Positions 1-6,870 of a stretch of DNA of 40,653 nt are shown here, piece by piece. Location of the stretch: the NCBI GenBank assembly GCA_018819925.1, contig JAHJPG010000101.1, forward strand, positions 1 to 40,653, given 5' to 3'. Position 1 is the stretch's first letter. Every line of letters begins with the position of its first letter. This DNA comes from Pseudomonadota bacterium (GTDB lineage Bacteria > Desulfobacterota > Desulfarculia > Desulfarculales > Desulfarculaceae). The notes beneath the pieces are model-generated. The model was not told the DNA's origin. It worked only from the letters and a program-made list of their open reading frames with translations, and did no database searches. The translations under genes and the position numbers were made by a program.

Positions 1-969
1 AGTCTGATGAACCAGGTGGGTTACATGATGTGCGGCATCGGCATCGGCACCACCCTGGCCATCAACGGCACGGTCAGCCACGCCTTTTGCCACATCCTCT
101 ACAAGGCCCTGCTGTTCATGGCCGCTGGTAGCGTGCTCACCATGACCGGGCGCAGCCGCTGCACCGATCTGGGCGGGCTGTACAAGACCATGCCGCTCAC
201 CGCCGTGTTCTGCATGGTGGGCTCGGCCTCCATCAGCGCCTTCCCCCTTTTCAGCGGCTTCGTGTCCAAGTCCATGATCGTCAGCGCGGCCGGCCTGCAA
301 CACCTGACCACCATATGGTTCATGCTCCAGTTCGCCTCGGTGGGCGTCATCGACCACGCGGGCATCAAGGTGCCTTACTTCACCTTTTTCGGCCACGACT
401 CGGGAATCAGGGCCAGCGACCCGCCCTGGAACATGACCTGGGCCATGGGCATCGCCGCCTTCTTCTGCCTGGGCATCGGCATCTTCCCTCAGCCGCTGTA
501 CAACATCCTGCCCTTCCCGGTGGACTACGCCCCCTACACCGGGGCCCACGTGGTGGGCCAGCTGCAACTGCTGCTTTTCGGAGCCCTGGCCTTCGTGCTG
601 TTGATCTACTCCGGCTACTACCCGGCCGAGATCCGGGCCATCAACCTGGACTTCGACTGGTTCTACCGCAAGGGCGGCCGGGCCTTTTACCGCCTGGTGG
701 ACTGGGGCCTCAACGGGATCAACGCGGCCGGCGACCGCTGGCTGGTGGGCGGCCTCACCGGGGCGGTCAACCGTTTCGCCCGACAAGCCCCGGCGGTGGC
801 GGCCAAGCTGGTGCTGGTGCCGGTGTGGTGGCTGTTCAGGGTGCGCGGCTGGCCCTTGGAGCAGCGCAAACGCGCCCTGGAGCGGGGATTGGCCCGGGGA
901 GCCTTGCCCGTGGGCGTGGGCGCCCTGGCCGCGGCCATAATGCTGCTGGTGATTTACGTTTTAGCGTAA
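1..969 (+). CDS. Proton-conducting antiporter subunit (MrpD/NuoN-like), 3' part
   Basis: The reading frame is open from base 1, so the gene begins outside the window; the ATG at 7 lies inside the family core and is not the start. The visible part holds the membrane core of the proton-translocating subunits shared by Mrp antiporters, hydrogenases and complex I: a SHAFCHILYKALLFM helix with the conserved His/Lys, followed by DLGGLYKTMPLTAVFCMVG and a SAFPLFSGFVSKS loop. A long helical arm with a basic amphipathic stretch and a last membrane segment (about residues 300-318) ends the protein. The family moves H+ or Na+ across the inner membrane. Closest in style to Na+/H+ antiporter subunit D; which complex it serves cannot be told, because the upstream genes are missing. 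The next gene follows after 55 bp. Confidence 0.85.
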   Translation, partial: SLMNQVGYMMCGIGIGTTLAINGTVSHAFCHILYKALLFMAAGSVLTMTGRSRCTDLGGLYKTMPLTAVFCMVGSASISAFPLFSGFVSKSMIVSAAGLQHLTTIWFMLQFASVGVIDHAGIKVPYFTFFGHDSGIRASDPPWNMTWAMGIAAFFCLGIGIFPQPLYNILPFPVDYAPYTGAHVVGQLQLLLFGALAFVLLIYSGYYPAEIRAINLDFDWFYRKGGRAFYRLVDWGLNGINAAGDRWLVGGLTGAVNRFARQAPAVAAKLVLVPVWWLFRVRGWPLEQRKRALERGLARGALPVGVGALAAAIMLLVIYVLA

Positions 970-1024
970 GATAGATAAAAGGCTACTGAAAACCTAACCA
1001 AACGCGCTTTAGAGGGGAGAAGCC

Positions 1025-1498
1025 ATGGCTTCGATCAGTGAGTTGAAGCAAATTTTTCTGCTCCAAAATCTGGAAACCCAGATGCTGGAGAGGCTGGCCC
1101 CCCTGGTCCAGAAAAGGCAGCACGAGGAAAAGGACATCATTTTCGAGGAGGGCCAGGAGGCCGACAACTTTTTCATGCTTTTAAGCGGCAAGGTGTTGCT
1201 CAAGGTGGATGTGTCCCCGGCGGTAACCATTTCCCTGGGCGCGGTGAAGCCTGGTTATTCCTTTGGATGGTCCTCCCTGCTTGGGCTGACCTACACCTCC
1301 CAGGCCGCCTGCGTCGAGCCCTGTGAAGTCCTGGTGGTCAGAGGCGCCGCCTTCAAGGACGTTTTGGACGCCGACCACACCATGGGCTATCAGGTGATGG
1401 AAGGCGTGGTGCGCATTTTGGAAAACCGCCTCAAGCGGCGCACCGAGCAGTTCACCAAGACCCTGCGCAAGCAGATGGAGATCTGGGACCTGTTCTAG
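1025..1498 (+). CDS. Stand-alone cyclic-nucleotide-binding-fold protein
   Basis: A 157-residue protein that is almost entirely one cNMP-binding (Crp-type) beta-roll, about residues 8-125, with IIFEEGQEADNFFMLLSGKV as its recognisable core, then a basic amphipathic helix (about 130-157). There is no helix-turn-helix, so it is not a classical Crp/Fnr regulator; such single-domain proteins usually act as regulatory subunits or partners. The phosphate-binding cassette is altered: the usual G-E and R-x-A positions read GWSSLL and TSQAAC (residues 81-96), so the glutamate and arginine that hold cAMP are missing. It may bind another ligand or none. GAGGGGAG lies just upstream of the ATG. A nucleotide cyclase is encoded about 2 kb downstream on the other strand, a tempting but unproven link. 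Confidence 0.8.
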   Translation: MASISELKQIFLLQNLETQMLERLAPLVQKRQHEEKDIIFEEGQEADNFFMLLSGKVLLKVDVSPAVTISLGAVKPGYSFGWSSLLGLTYTSQAACVEPCEVLVVRGAAFKDVLDADHTMGYQVMEGVVRILENRLKRRTEQFTKTLRKQMEIWDLF

Positions 1499-1639
1499 CC
1501 TGGGTGCTCCGGGCTACGGCCCTTCCTTTTCCACGGCCGCGTATGCCTGTCGCGCCGTAATCGAGCAGGGGTTCGTCCGTGTCGCGCGGCCGGGCCCCTG
1601 CCTGTGGTCAGCGGCGATCTCTCTTGATTTTTTGCGGGC

Positions 1640-1668
1640 TTGACACGCTTTGGCCGCCAGCGTATGTG
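1640..1668 (+). promoter_or_regulatory. Candidate sigma70-type promoter for cobO
   Basis: A perfect -35 hexamer TTGACA (1640-1645) is followed after 17 bp by TATGTG (1663-1668), a poor -10 (3 of 6). It sits 36 bp upstream of the cobO ATG, in the 205-bp gap after the cNMP-fold gene. No cobalamin riboswitch B12 box was recognised in this gap. Confidence 0.4.
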
Positions 1669-1703
1669 TTTCCTATTCCAATCATCCTGTGACGGGGGCA
1701 AGC

Positions 1704-2228
1704 ATGGCGCAGCGCAAGGGCCTGGTGATGATCAACACCGGCGACGGCAAGGGCAAGACCACCGCCGCCCTGGGCTTGACTCTCAGGGCCTCGGGCTACG
1801 GCTGGAACATCCTCATCATCCAGTTCATCAAGAGCGGCCAGGGCTACAGCGAGATGGAAACGGCCGGAAACTTGCCCGGGGTGGAGATAAGGGCCACGGG
1901 GCTGGGGTTGATCTTGCCGGGCAAGGACCGTGCGCCCCACCAGGAGGCGGCTCGCCAGGGCTGGGAAATGGCCAAGGCCGAGGTGGCCTCGGGCAAGTGG
2001 GACCTGGTCGTCCTGGACGAGATCAACAACGCCATGGCCATGGGCTTCTTGGAGGCCGCCGAGGTGGCCGAATTGATAAAGAACAAGCCCGAACAATTGC
2101 ACCTGGTGCTTACCGGCCGGGGCTGCCCTAAGGAGATCATGGAACTGGCCGACATGGTCACGGTCATGGACCCCTGGCGGCACCACTCCGACAAGGGAGT
2201 GCCGGCCCAAGAGGGGGTGGAGTTCTAG
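1704..2228 (+). CDS. cobO: Cob(I)yrinic acid a,c-diamide adenosyltransferase
   Basis: A 174-residue ATP:corrinoid adenosyltransferase of the CobA/CobO/BtuR type. It transfers the 5'-deoxyadenosyl group of ATP to the cobalt of cob(I)yrinates or cobalamin, making coenzyme B12 in the cytoplasm. The unusual P-loop of the family is plain near the N-terminus (NTGDGKGKTTAALG, residues 11-24), followed by IQFIKSGQGYSE, the Walker B-like LVVLDEINNA and the C-terminal LVLTGRG and ADMVT motifs. The length is slightly below the roughly 195 of E. coli BtuR. The ATG at 1704 was chosen because a TTG 18 codons upstream would add residues outside the family core. No other B12 gene is adjacent, so this may be a salvage/activation gene standing alone. 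Confidence 0.93.
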   Translation: MAQRKGLVMINTGDGKGKTTAALGLTLRASGYGWNILIIQFIKSGQGYSEMETAGNLPGVEIRATGLGLILPGKDRAPHQEAARQGWEMAKAEVASGKWDLVVLDEINNAMAMGFLEAAEVAELIKNKPEQLHLVLTGRGCPKEIMELADMVTVMDPWRHHSDKGVPAQEGVEF

Positions 2229-2403
2229 TTTTTCGCCCCGCCCGGCCCGCGGTTTGGTCATGCTGCGCGGCGGCGTGGGCTACTGCCGCCGCAGCCAAGA
2301 GATCGAGCGACGCCCCGCCCGGGGCCGTGAGACTTATAAAAACGACCTGGAATCCCGCCGCATCTCTCCCGGCAAGCAAATCCCCATCAGCTACCCGGCA
2401 AGT

Positions 2404-2432
2404 TTGCTTCGCGCCTAATGCGAACCTATCCT
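2404..2432 (+). promoter_or_regulatory. Weak candidate promoter for msrA
   Basis: TTGCTT (2404-2409), a 17-bp spacer and TATCCT (2427-2432, 4 of 6) precede the msrA ATG by 33 bp. The match is modest. The rest of the 2229-2465 gap shows no convincing gene. Confidence 0.3.
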
Positions 2433-2465
2433 AATAAGGGTAAGGCTATTCGCGAGGAGACGCGC

Positions 2466-3092
2466 ATGACCTTGAGCAAATTTACTAAGCGCTGGCTGCT
2501 AACGGCCCTGTTGGTGGCGAGCCTGCTGCCGGGAGCCACGGCCATGGGGGATGCCATGAGCGAGGAAAAAATCAACACGGCCACGGCCACCTTTGCCGGC
2601 GGCTGCTTCTGGTGCATGGAGCCACCTTTTGACACGCTGGATGGGGTGGTCTCCACCACCTCGGGCTACACCGGCGGCCATCTGAAGGACCCCAGCTATG
2701 AGGAGGTTTCCGCCGGAGGCACCGGCCACGCCGAGGCGATCCAGGTGGTCTACGACCCCTCCCGGGTGAGCTATGCCGAGCTGCTGGAGGTGTTTTGGCG
2801 CAACATCGACCCCACGGTGAAGGACCGCCAGTTTTGCGACGTGGGCAGCCAGTACCGGACGGCCATCTTTTTTCACGACGATGAACAGAAACGCCTGGCC
2901 CTGGAGTCCAAGCAGCGCTTCGATAAAAGCGGCAGGCTGGGAGCCATCCATACCGAGATAGTGGCCGCCGGGCCCTTTTATCCCGCCGAGGACTACCACC
3001 AGGACTATTACAAAAAGAACCCCGTCCGCTACAAGTACTACCGCTGGAGCTGCGGCCGCGATCAGCGGCTGGAGGAGCTTTGGGGTGAATAG
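2466..3092 (+). CDS. msrA: Peptide-methionine (S)-S-oxide reductase, exported form
   Basis: MsrA repairs methionine-S-sulfoxide in proteins using a catalytic cysteine. The signature GGCFWCMEPPF places the nucleophile at Cys47 with Cys50 nearby, and GYTGG, the GTGHAEAIQVVYDP core and the EDYHQDYY motif follow; a further Cys near the C-terminus (SCGRDQ) may resolve the sulfenic acid. The first 30 residues are a basic stretch plus a hydrophobic run (WLLTALLVASLLPGATAMG), which reads as a signal peptide and suggests action in the periplasm. The start at 2466 is favoured over an in-frame ATG at 2418 because GAGGAG lies 6 bp before it and because it puts the signal sequence at the N-terminus. The gene converges with the cyclase gene, whose stop is 27 bp away. 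Length (208) is normal with a signal peptide. Confidence 0.93.
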   Translation: MTLSKFTKRWLLTALLVASLLPGATAMGDAMSEEKINTATATFAGGCFWCMEPPFDTLDGVVSTTSGYTGGHLKDPSYEEVSAGGTGHAEAIQVVYDPSRVSYAELLEVFWRNIDPTVKDRQFCDVGSQYRTAIFFHDDEQKRLALESKQRFDKSGRLGAIHTEIVAAGPFYPAEDYHQDYYKKNPVRYKYYRWSCGRDQRLEELWGE

Positions 3093-3119
3093 GGGGCGCG
3101 GCGCGGGGCCTGGGTTTGC

Positions 3120-5003
3120 CTAGGCCTCTTTGGCTCCCAGCACCTGGAACACCTCGATGGCCTCGGCCACGTTCTTCAGGCGCTGGGGGCCGATGCTTTC
3201 AAGGTCAAAGCGGTCCCCCACCCGCTTCGCGGTCTCCGGGCCGATGTATATCCGGCCCTCGGTGGCCAGGGCGCCGATGCGCGCGGCGTTGTTGGTCACC
3301 GACCCGCTGGCGGTGAAGGTCCAGCGGGTGCCGGCGAGGCCCTCGAAGCGGGAGCTGCCCACCAGGGCGGTGCCGGAGTTCACCCCGATGTTGATGGACA
3401 CCGGCTGGAAGCGACCGGCCAACTCCTGGTTGACCTTGGCCACCTTGCGCCCCACGGCCAGAGCGGTGTTCACCGCGTTCACGGCGTGCTGCACCGGGTC
3501 GTCGTCCTGGAAGATTATCATCAACCCGTCCCCGGCGGTCTCATTGATGTCGCCGTGGTTTTGGTAGATGTCGTCCAGGAAGCTGGAGAAATAGCGCTCG
3601 ATCAAGAAGTTCATGTCCTCGCCGGTCACCTGCTCGCTCATCTTGGTGTAACCGGCCACGTCCAGGAAAAGCACCGATACGTCGGTTTCGCGCTTGTTCA
3701 AGTCCGGGGCCTCGGGGGCCTCGTCGATGCGCGCCTTCACCGAGGCGGGCACGAACTTGCTCAGGGTGGTTTCGATGTTCTCCAAAAGCACGATGCGGTG
3801 CAGGCTGTCCTCCAGCTGCTGCTTTTTGCGCTTTAGCTCCTCCACATGGGCGTGCAGGTCGGTGGCCATGGTGTTGAAGGTGTGGGCCAACTCGCCTACT
3901 TCGTCGCCGGGGCGAATGCCGGTGACCCGGGTGAGCAGATCGCCGCTGGCCAGGCGCTTGGCCCCGCTGGTGAGCATCTTCACCGGCTTGGTGAGACCCA
4001 CCACCATGAGCAGCACCACAATCCCCATGATGGTCAGGCCACTCAGGGCGAAATAGAGCTGATGGCGGGTAAGATCGGCCACCGGGGCCAGGACCGCCTC
4101 CTCCGGGGCCACCACCCCAAAGCTCCAGCCCACTCCCTTCACCGGGGCGTAAGCCAGCCAGACGTCCTTTTTAGTCAGGGGGTCGTTGAGCCTGATCACC
4201 CCGCTGGCTCCGCGCACCATGCGCCTTCCCAGTTGGCGCAGCCCGGGGCGGTTCAGCTCCTCGGCCAGGGAAAAGATGCTCTGGCGCATGACCAACTCAT
4301 CTTTGGGGCTGGCCAAGAAATTGCCCTGACGGGTGATCAAAAAGGCGTAGCCTCCCTGGGTCACCGTCAGGGAGTGCACCTCCCGGCCCAGGTTGCCCAG
4401 GTCCACGTCGGCGGTGATCACCCCCAGCACCTTGCCGTCCTTGACCATGGGGGCCGAGTAGGTGGTCATGAGGATGTTGCCCGCTCCCTCGTCGTAGTAG
4501 GGCTCGCTCCACACAGGACGGCCCAGGAGGGCCGGCACCAAATACCAGTTTTGGCTGGGGTAGTCATAGACCGGGCTGTTGAGGTCCATGATCTTTAGCC
4601 CTTGGGGCGAGCGAAAGGCATAGGAGGAAAAGGCGCGCTGGTCCGGTGAGAAGGAATAGGGGGCCAGGGCCAGGGCCATGCCGTAGACCCGGGGGTTGGC
4701 CACCAGACTCTGGCTGATCAACTGGTTGGCCATGGTTTCGCTGGCCACACCCACAACCTCCAGGGTCACCGCCAGGTCCCGGGCCGGGGCGGACACCTTT
4801 TCCAGGCGGCGGGCCAATTCCGAGGCTTGGGAATTGGCCAGGGCCAGCAGGTGCTCCTGGCTGGAATCAAGCAAGGCCTGGGAGGCTTCCTGATGACTGA
4901 CCACGGCCATGGCCGTGGCCACCAAGGCCACCCCGCTGAGCACGAAGATGACGAAGCGGGCCCTGAGGCGCAGCCAGCGCGGCTTTAGTCCTTCGGAGGT
5001 CAC
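3120..5003 (-). CDS. dCache-HAMP transmembrane class III adenylate/guanylate cyclase
   Basis: A 627-residue membrane receptor cyclase. A short cytoplasmic tail and TM1 (about 17-35) lead to a large extracellular Cache sensor (about 40-300, with YDYPSQNWYLVPALLGRPVWS and ADVDLGNLG), then TM2 (about 312-335), a HAMP linker (TKPVKMLTSGAKRLASGDLL...) and a coiled-coil segment. The catalytic domain starts near 438: metal-binding Asp448 in LFLDVAGYT and Asp492 in TAGDGLMIIF, and the transition-state Asn/Arg in SVTNNAARIG (Arg575) are all present, so it should be active. ATP or GTP preference cannot be settled by eye. The start is a GTG with GGAGG upstream; its GTG overlaps the TGA of the binding-protein gene by 4 bp, which implies translational coupling and joint function. 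Confidence 0.93.
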   Translation of the reverse strand: MTSEGLKPRWLRLRARFVIFVLSGVALVATAMAVVSHQEASQALLDSSQEHLLALANSQASELARRLEKVSAPARDLAVTLEVVGVASETMANQLISQSLVANPRVYGMALALAPYSFSPDQRAFSSYAFRSPQGLKIMDLNSPVYDYPSQNWYLVPALLGRPVWSEPYYDEGAGNILMTTYSAPMVKDGKVLGVITADVDLGNLGREVHSLTVTQGGYAFLITRQGNFLASPKDELVMRQSIFSLAEELNRPGLRQLGRRMVRGASGVIRLNDPLTKKDVWLAYAPVKGVGWSFGVVAPEEAVLAPVADLTRHQLYFALSGLTIMGIVVLLMVVGLTKPVKMLTSGAKRLASGDLLTRVTGIRPGDEVGELAHTFNTMATDLHAHVEELKRKKQQLEDSLHRIVLLENIETTLSKFVPASVKARIDEAPEAPDLNKRETDVSVLFLDVAGYTKMSEQVTGEDMNFLIERYFSSFLDDIYQNHGDINETAGDGLMIIFQDDDPVQHAVNAVNTALAVGRKVAKVNQELAGRFQPVSINIGVNSGTALVGSSRFEGLAGTRWTFTASGSVTNNAARIGALATEGRIYIGPETAKRVGDRFDLESIGPQRLKNVAEAIEVFQVLGAKEA

Positions 5004-5989
5004 GGCTGCCTCCAGGCCTCGGCCACGAAATCCTTGGCCTCTATGGGCTCGGGGATGAAGCCCTGCTCCACCAGGACTCGGTTGACCTGTCTGAGATCAT
5101 AGGGCGAAAGCTGGCCCATGAGGGCCGTTCCCACCCGGTGAGTGTAAAGCTGCTGCATGCTTTTTAGCATCCAGCGCTGATGGGCCAGGTTGCTGGCCAG
5201 GTTGGCTTCGTTCACCCGCTTCATCACCGAGGCCAGGGCACGCTCTTGGTCAATAAAAGCCCGGCGCCATCCCTCCAGGCTGGCCTGCACAAAGGCCTGG
5301 CACACCTGACGGCGCTCCCGCCAGGTGTCCTCCATGGTGTAGACACCGTCTTCGGGAAAGTTGAGGCCGTGCTCGGCAAAGTCGAACACGGTGATCTCGT
5401 CGCGGTCCACGCCGGCCTGGTACAACTGGTGGTACTCGTTGTAGAACATGGCCGTGGCCGCCTCCACCGCCCGCTGCAGGAAAGGGGCCATGGACACGTT
5501 CTGGCTCACCTCGTCCACCCGTATTCCCAGTTTGGCGAACAGGGCCCGGGGGGGCACCGCGAACTGGCGCCGCCATAGCCCCACCTTGCGGCCGTCCAGG
5601 TCCTTGATCTGGCTGATGCCGCGGTCGTTGAACACCACCAGCATCAGGGCCGAGCGCTGGATAAGCTGGGCTAGGTTGACCAGGTCCACTCCCTTGGAGC
5701 GCATGACCAGGGCCTCGGAGAGCCAGCTCATGGCGAAGTCGCAGCGCAGGGTGGCCAACTCGCTAAGGGGGTCAATGCCGGGTCCGCCGGGCCGAATCTC
5801 CACCTCCAGGCCGGCCTGGCGGTACAGGCCCAGATCCTGGGCCAGGTAAAACCCGGCGAACTGGGCCTGATGCACCCACTGCAACTGCAGGCTCACCTTG
5901 GTAAGGGCGCCGGCGGTGGCCGGAGCCAGGAGCAGGGCGCAGACCACAAGCATGGCCGAGGCATATTTCAGTTTGCCCAGAAGGCGCAT
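5000..5989 (-). CDS. NMT1/THI5-like periplasmic substrate-binding protein
   Basis: A 329-residue solute-binding protein of the NMT1/THI5/SsuA type. A signal peptide (residues 1 to about 28, LVVCALLLAPATAGA) is followed by the family opening VSLQLQWVHQAQFAGFYLAQDLGLY, then EVEIRPGGPGIDPLSEL and the NDRGISQIKDLDGRKVGLW segment. Family members deliver thiamine-pyrimidine-like compounds, sulfonates, nitrate or aromatic acids to ABC transporters, but no permease or ATPase gene is adjacent. Instead the gene overlaps the receptor cyclase by 4 bp, suggesting that it works as the ligand-binding arm of that sensor. GGAGGT 9 bp upstream supports the ATG at 5989. The ligand is unknown. Confidence 0.88.
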   Translation of the reverse strand: MRLLGKLKYASAMLVVCALLLAPATAGALTKVSLQLQWVHQAQFAGFYLAQDLGLYRQAGLEVEIRPGGPGIDPLSELATLRCDFAMSWLSEALVMRSKGVDLVNLAQLIQRSALMLVVFNDRGISQIKDLDGRKVGLWRRQFAVPPRALFAKLGIRVDEVSQNVSMAPFLQRAVEAATAMFYNEYHQLYQAGVDRDEITVFDFAEHGLNFPEDGVYTMEDTWRERRQVCQAFVQASLEGWRRAFIDQERALASVMKRVNEANLASNLAHQRWMLKSMQQLYTHRVGTALMGQLSPYDLRQVNRVLVEQGFIPEPIEAKDFVAEAWRQP

Positions 5990-6075
5990 GTAGGCATTAC
6001 CTCCGGCTCCATGGTATATCCGCCGCCCCGGGCTGGCAAGGCCGCGCTGTAAGGGCTGTTACGGCTAAACAATAT

Positions 6076-6129
6076 AAAGTGAAGAGTGGCACTTTGCACT
6101 TGACATTAAGGGCGGGCCCGGCCTAGCCT
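6076..6129 (+). promoter_or_regulatory. Divergent intergenic region with dyad and TTGACA
   Basis: Between the divergent binding-protein and MerR-like genes lies an inverted repeat AAAGTG (6076-6081), 8 bp, CACTTT (6090-6095), a candidate operator. TTGACA (6100-6105) follows on the + strand, with only a poor -10 candidate, TAGCCT (6124-6129, 18-bp spacing). If used, that promoter would start transcription almost at the ATG at 6136, which also lacks a good ribosome binding site, so a leaderless message is possible. Confidence 0.35.
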
Positions 6130-6135
6130 GGGGTC

Positions 6136-6870
6136 ATGAGCAAGCAAACACCAAATAAACCCCAAAAACTTAAGGGGACTAAGCCCGTAGCTTCCGGCCT
6201 GCGTATGAAGCAGCTAATGGCCGCCACCGGCCTGCCCAAGTCCACCTTGCTGTATTACGCGGAGCAGGGGCTTTTGCCCCCGCCGGTGAAGACCAGCCCC
6301 AACATGGCCTATTATGACCCGGCCTGTGTGGAACGAGCCCGGCGCATAAAGCAACTGCAAAGCCAGCACCGCCTGCCTCTGAGCAAGATCAAGGTCGTTT
6401 TGGAGGCCCAGGACCGGGGTGAGGCGCCCGAGGCGCTCATAGCCCTGGGACAGGAGATATTCGGCCAGGAGCAGGGGCCTTTGTTGGGTAAGGAGGAGTT
6501 CCGCCGCCAGAGCGGCCTGAGCCGCAAGGCCCTGGAGGAGTTTCTGGCCGCCGGGCTCTTGCTGCCCCTGGAGCCAGGGCGCTTTAATCAGCAAGACCTG
6601 GCCATGGGACGGCTTTTGGCCCAGGCCTGGGCCCGGGGGGTCGGCCCCAAAAATCTGGCTTATTACAACCGCCTGGGGCAGCGGATCGTGGACGAGGAAA
6701 TGGCCCTGCGCCGCAGTTTGACCCAAGACCTTCCCCCGGCTGTCGATGCCGAGGTCACCCTGGCCCTCACCCAGGCCGCCCGGGCCATGCGGGGCTATGT
6801 CATCGACCGCCTTTTCCAGCACCGGGTGGCCGGAGCCCGCCACCTAAAGGACGAGGAGATGCTCTCGTGA
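6136..6870 (+). CDS. MerR-family-like transcriptional regulator
   Basis: A 244-residue protein with a basic N-terminal tail and a MerR-type winged helix at about 22-90 (MKQLMAATGLPKSTLLYYAEQGLLPPP, then a YYDPACVERARRIKQLQ wing and helix). A second HTH-like segment (KEEFRRQSGLSRKALEEFLAAGLLLP, about 117-143) repeats the same logic, so the protein may hold two MerR-like DNA-binding modules. No effector cysteine cluster is visible and the C-terminus (about 160-244) is helical, without a recognised ligand domain. It ends in a GTGA overlap with the membrane flavoprotein gene, so it is co-transcribed with the redox genes and is their probable regulator. The AAAGTG/CACTTT dyad upstream is a plausible autoregulatory site. 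Confidence 0.8.
   Translation: MSKQTPNKPQKLKGTKPVASGLRMKQLMAATGLPKSTLLYYAEQGLLPPPVKTSPNMAYYDPACVERARRIKQLQSQHRLPLSKIKVVLEAQDRGEAPEALIALGQEIFGQEQGPLLGKEEFRRQSGLSRKALEEFLAAGLLLPLEPGRFNQQDLAMGRLLAQAWARGVGPKNLAYYNRLGQRIVDEEMALRRSLTQDLPPAVDAEVTLALTQAARAMRGYVIDRLFQHRVAGARHLKDEEMLS

Noticed and set aside
1499-1703. Cobalamin riboswitch upstream of cobO
   Set aside because: The conserved B12-box sequence was looked for and not found.
2260-2418. 52-codon plus-strand frame ending in TAATG before msrA
   Set aside because: No ribosome binding site, highly basic and unlike any protein I know; the apparent coupling leads to an msrA start that is itself unlikely.
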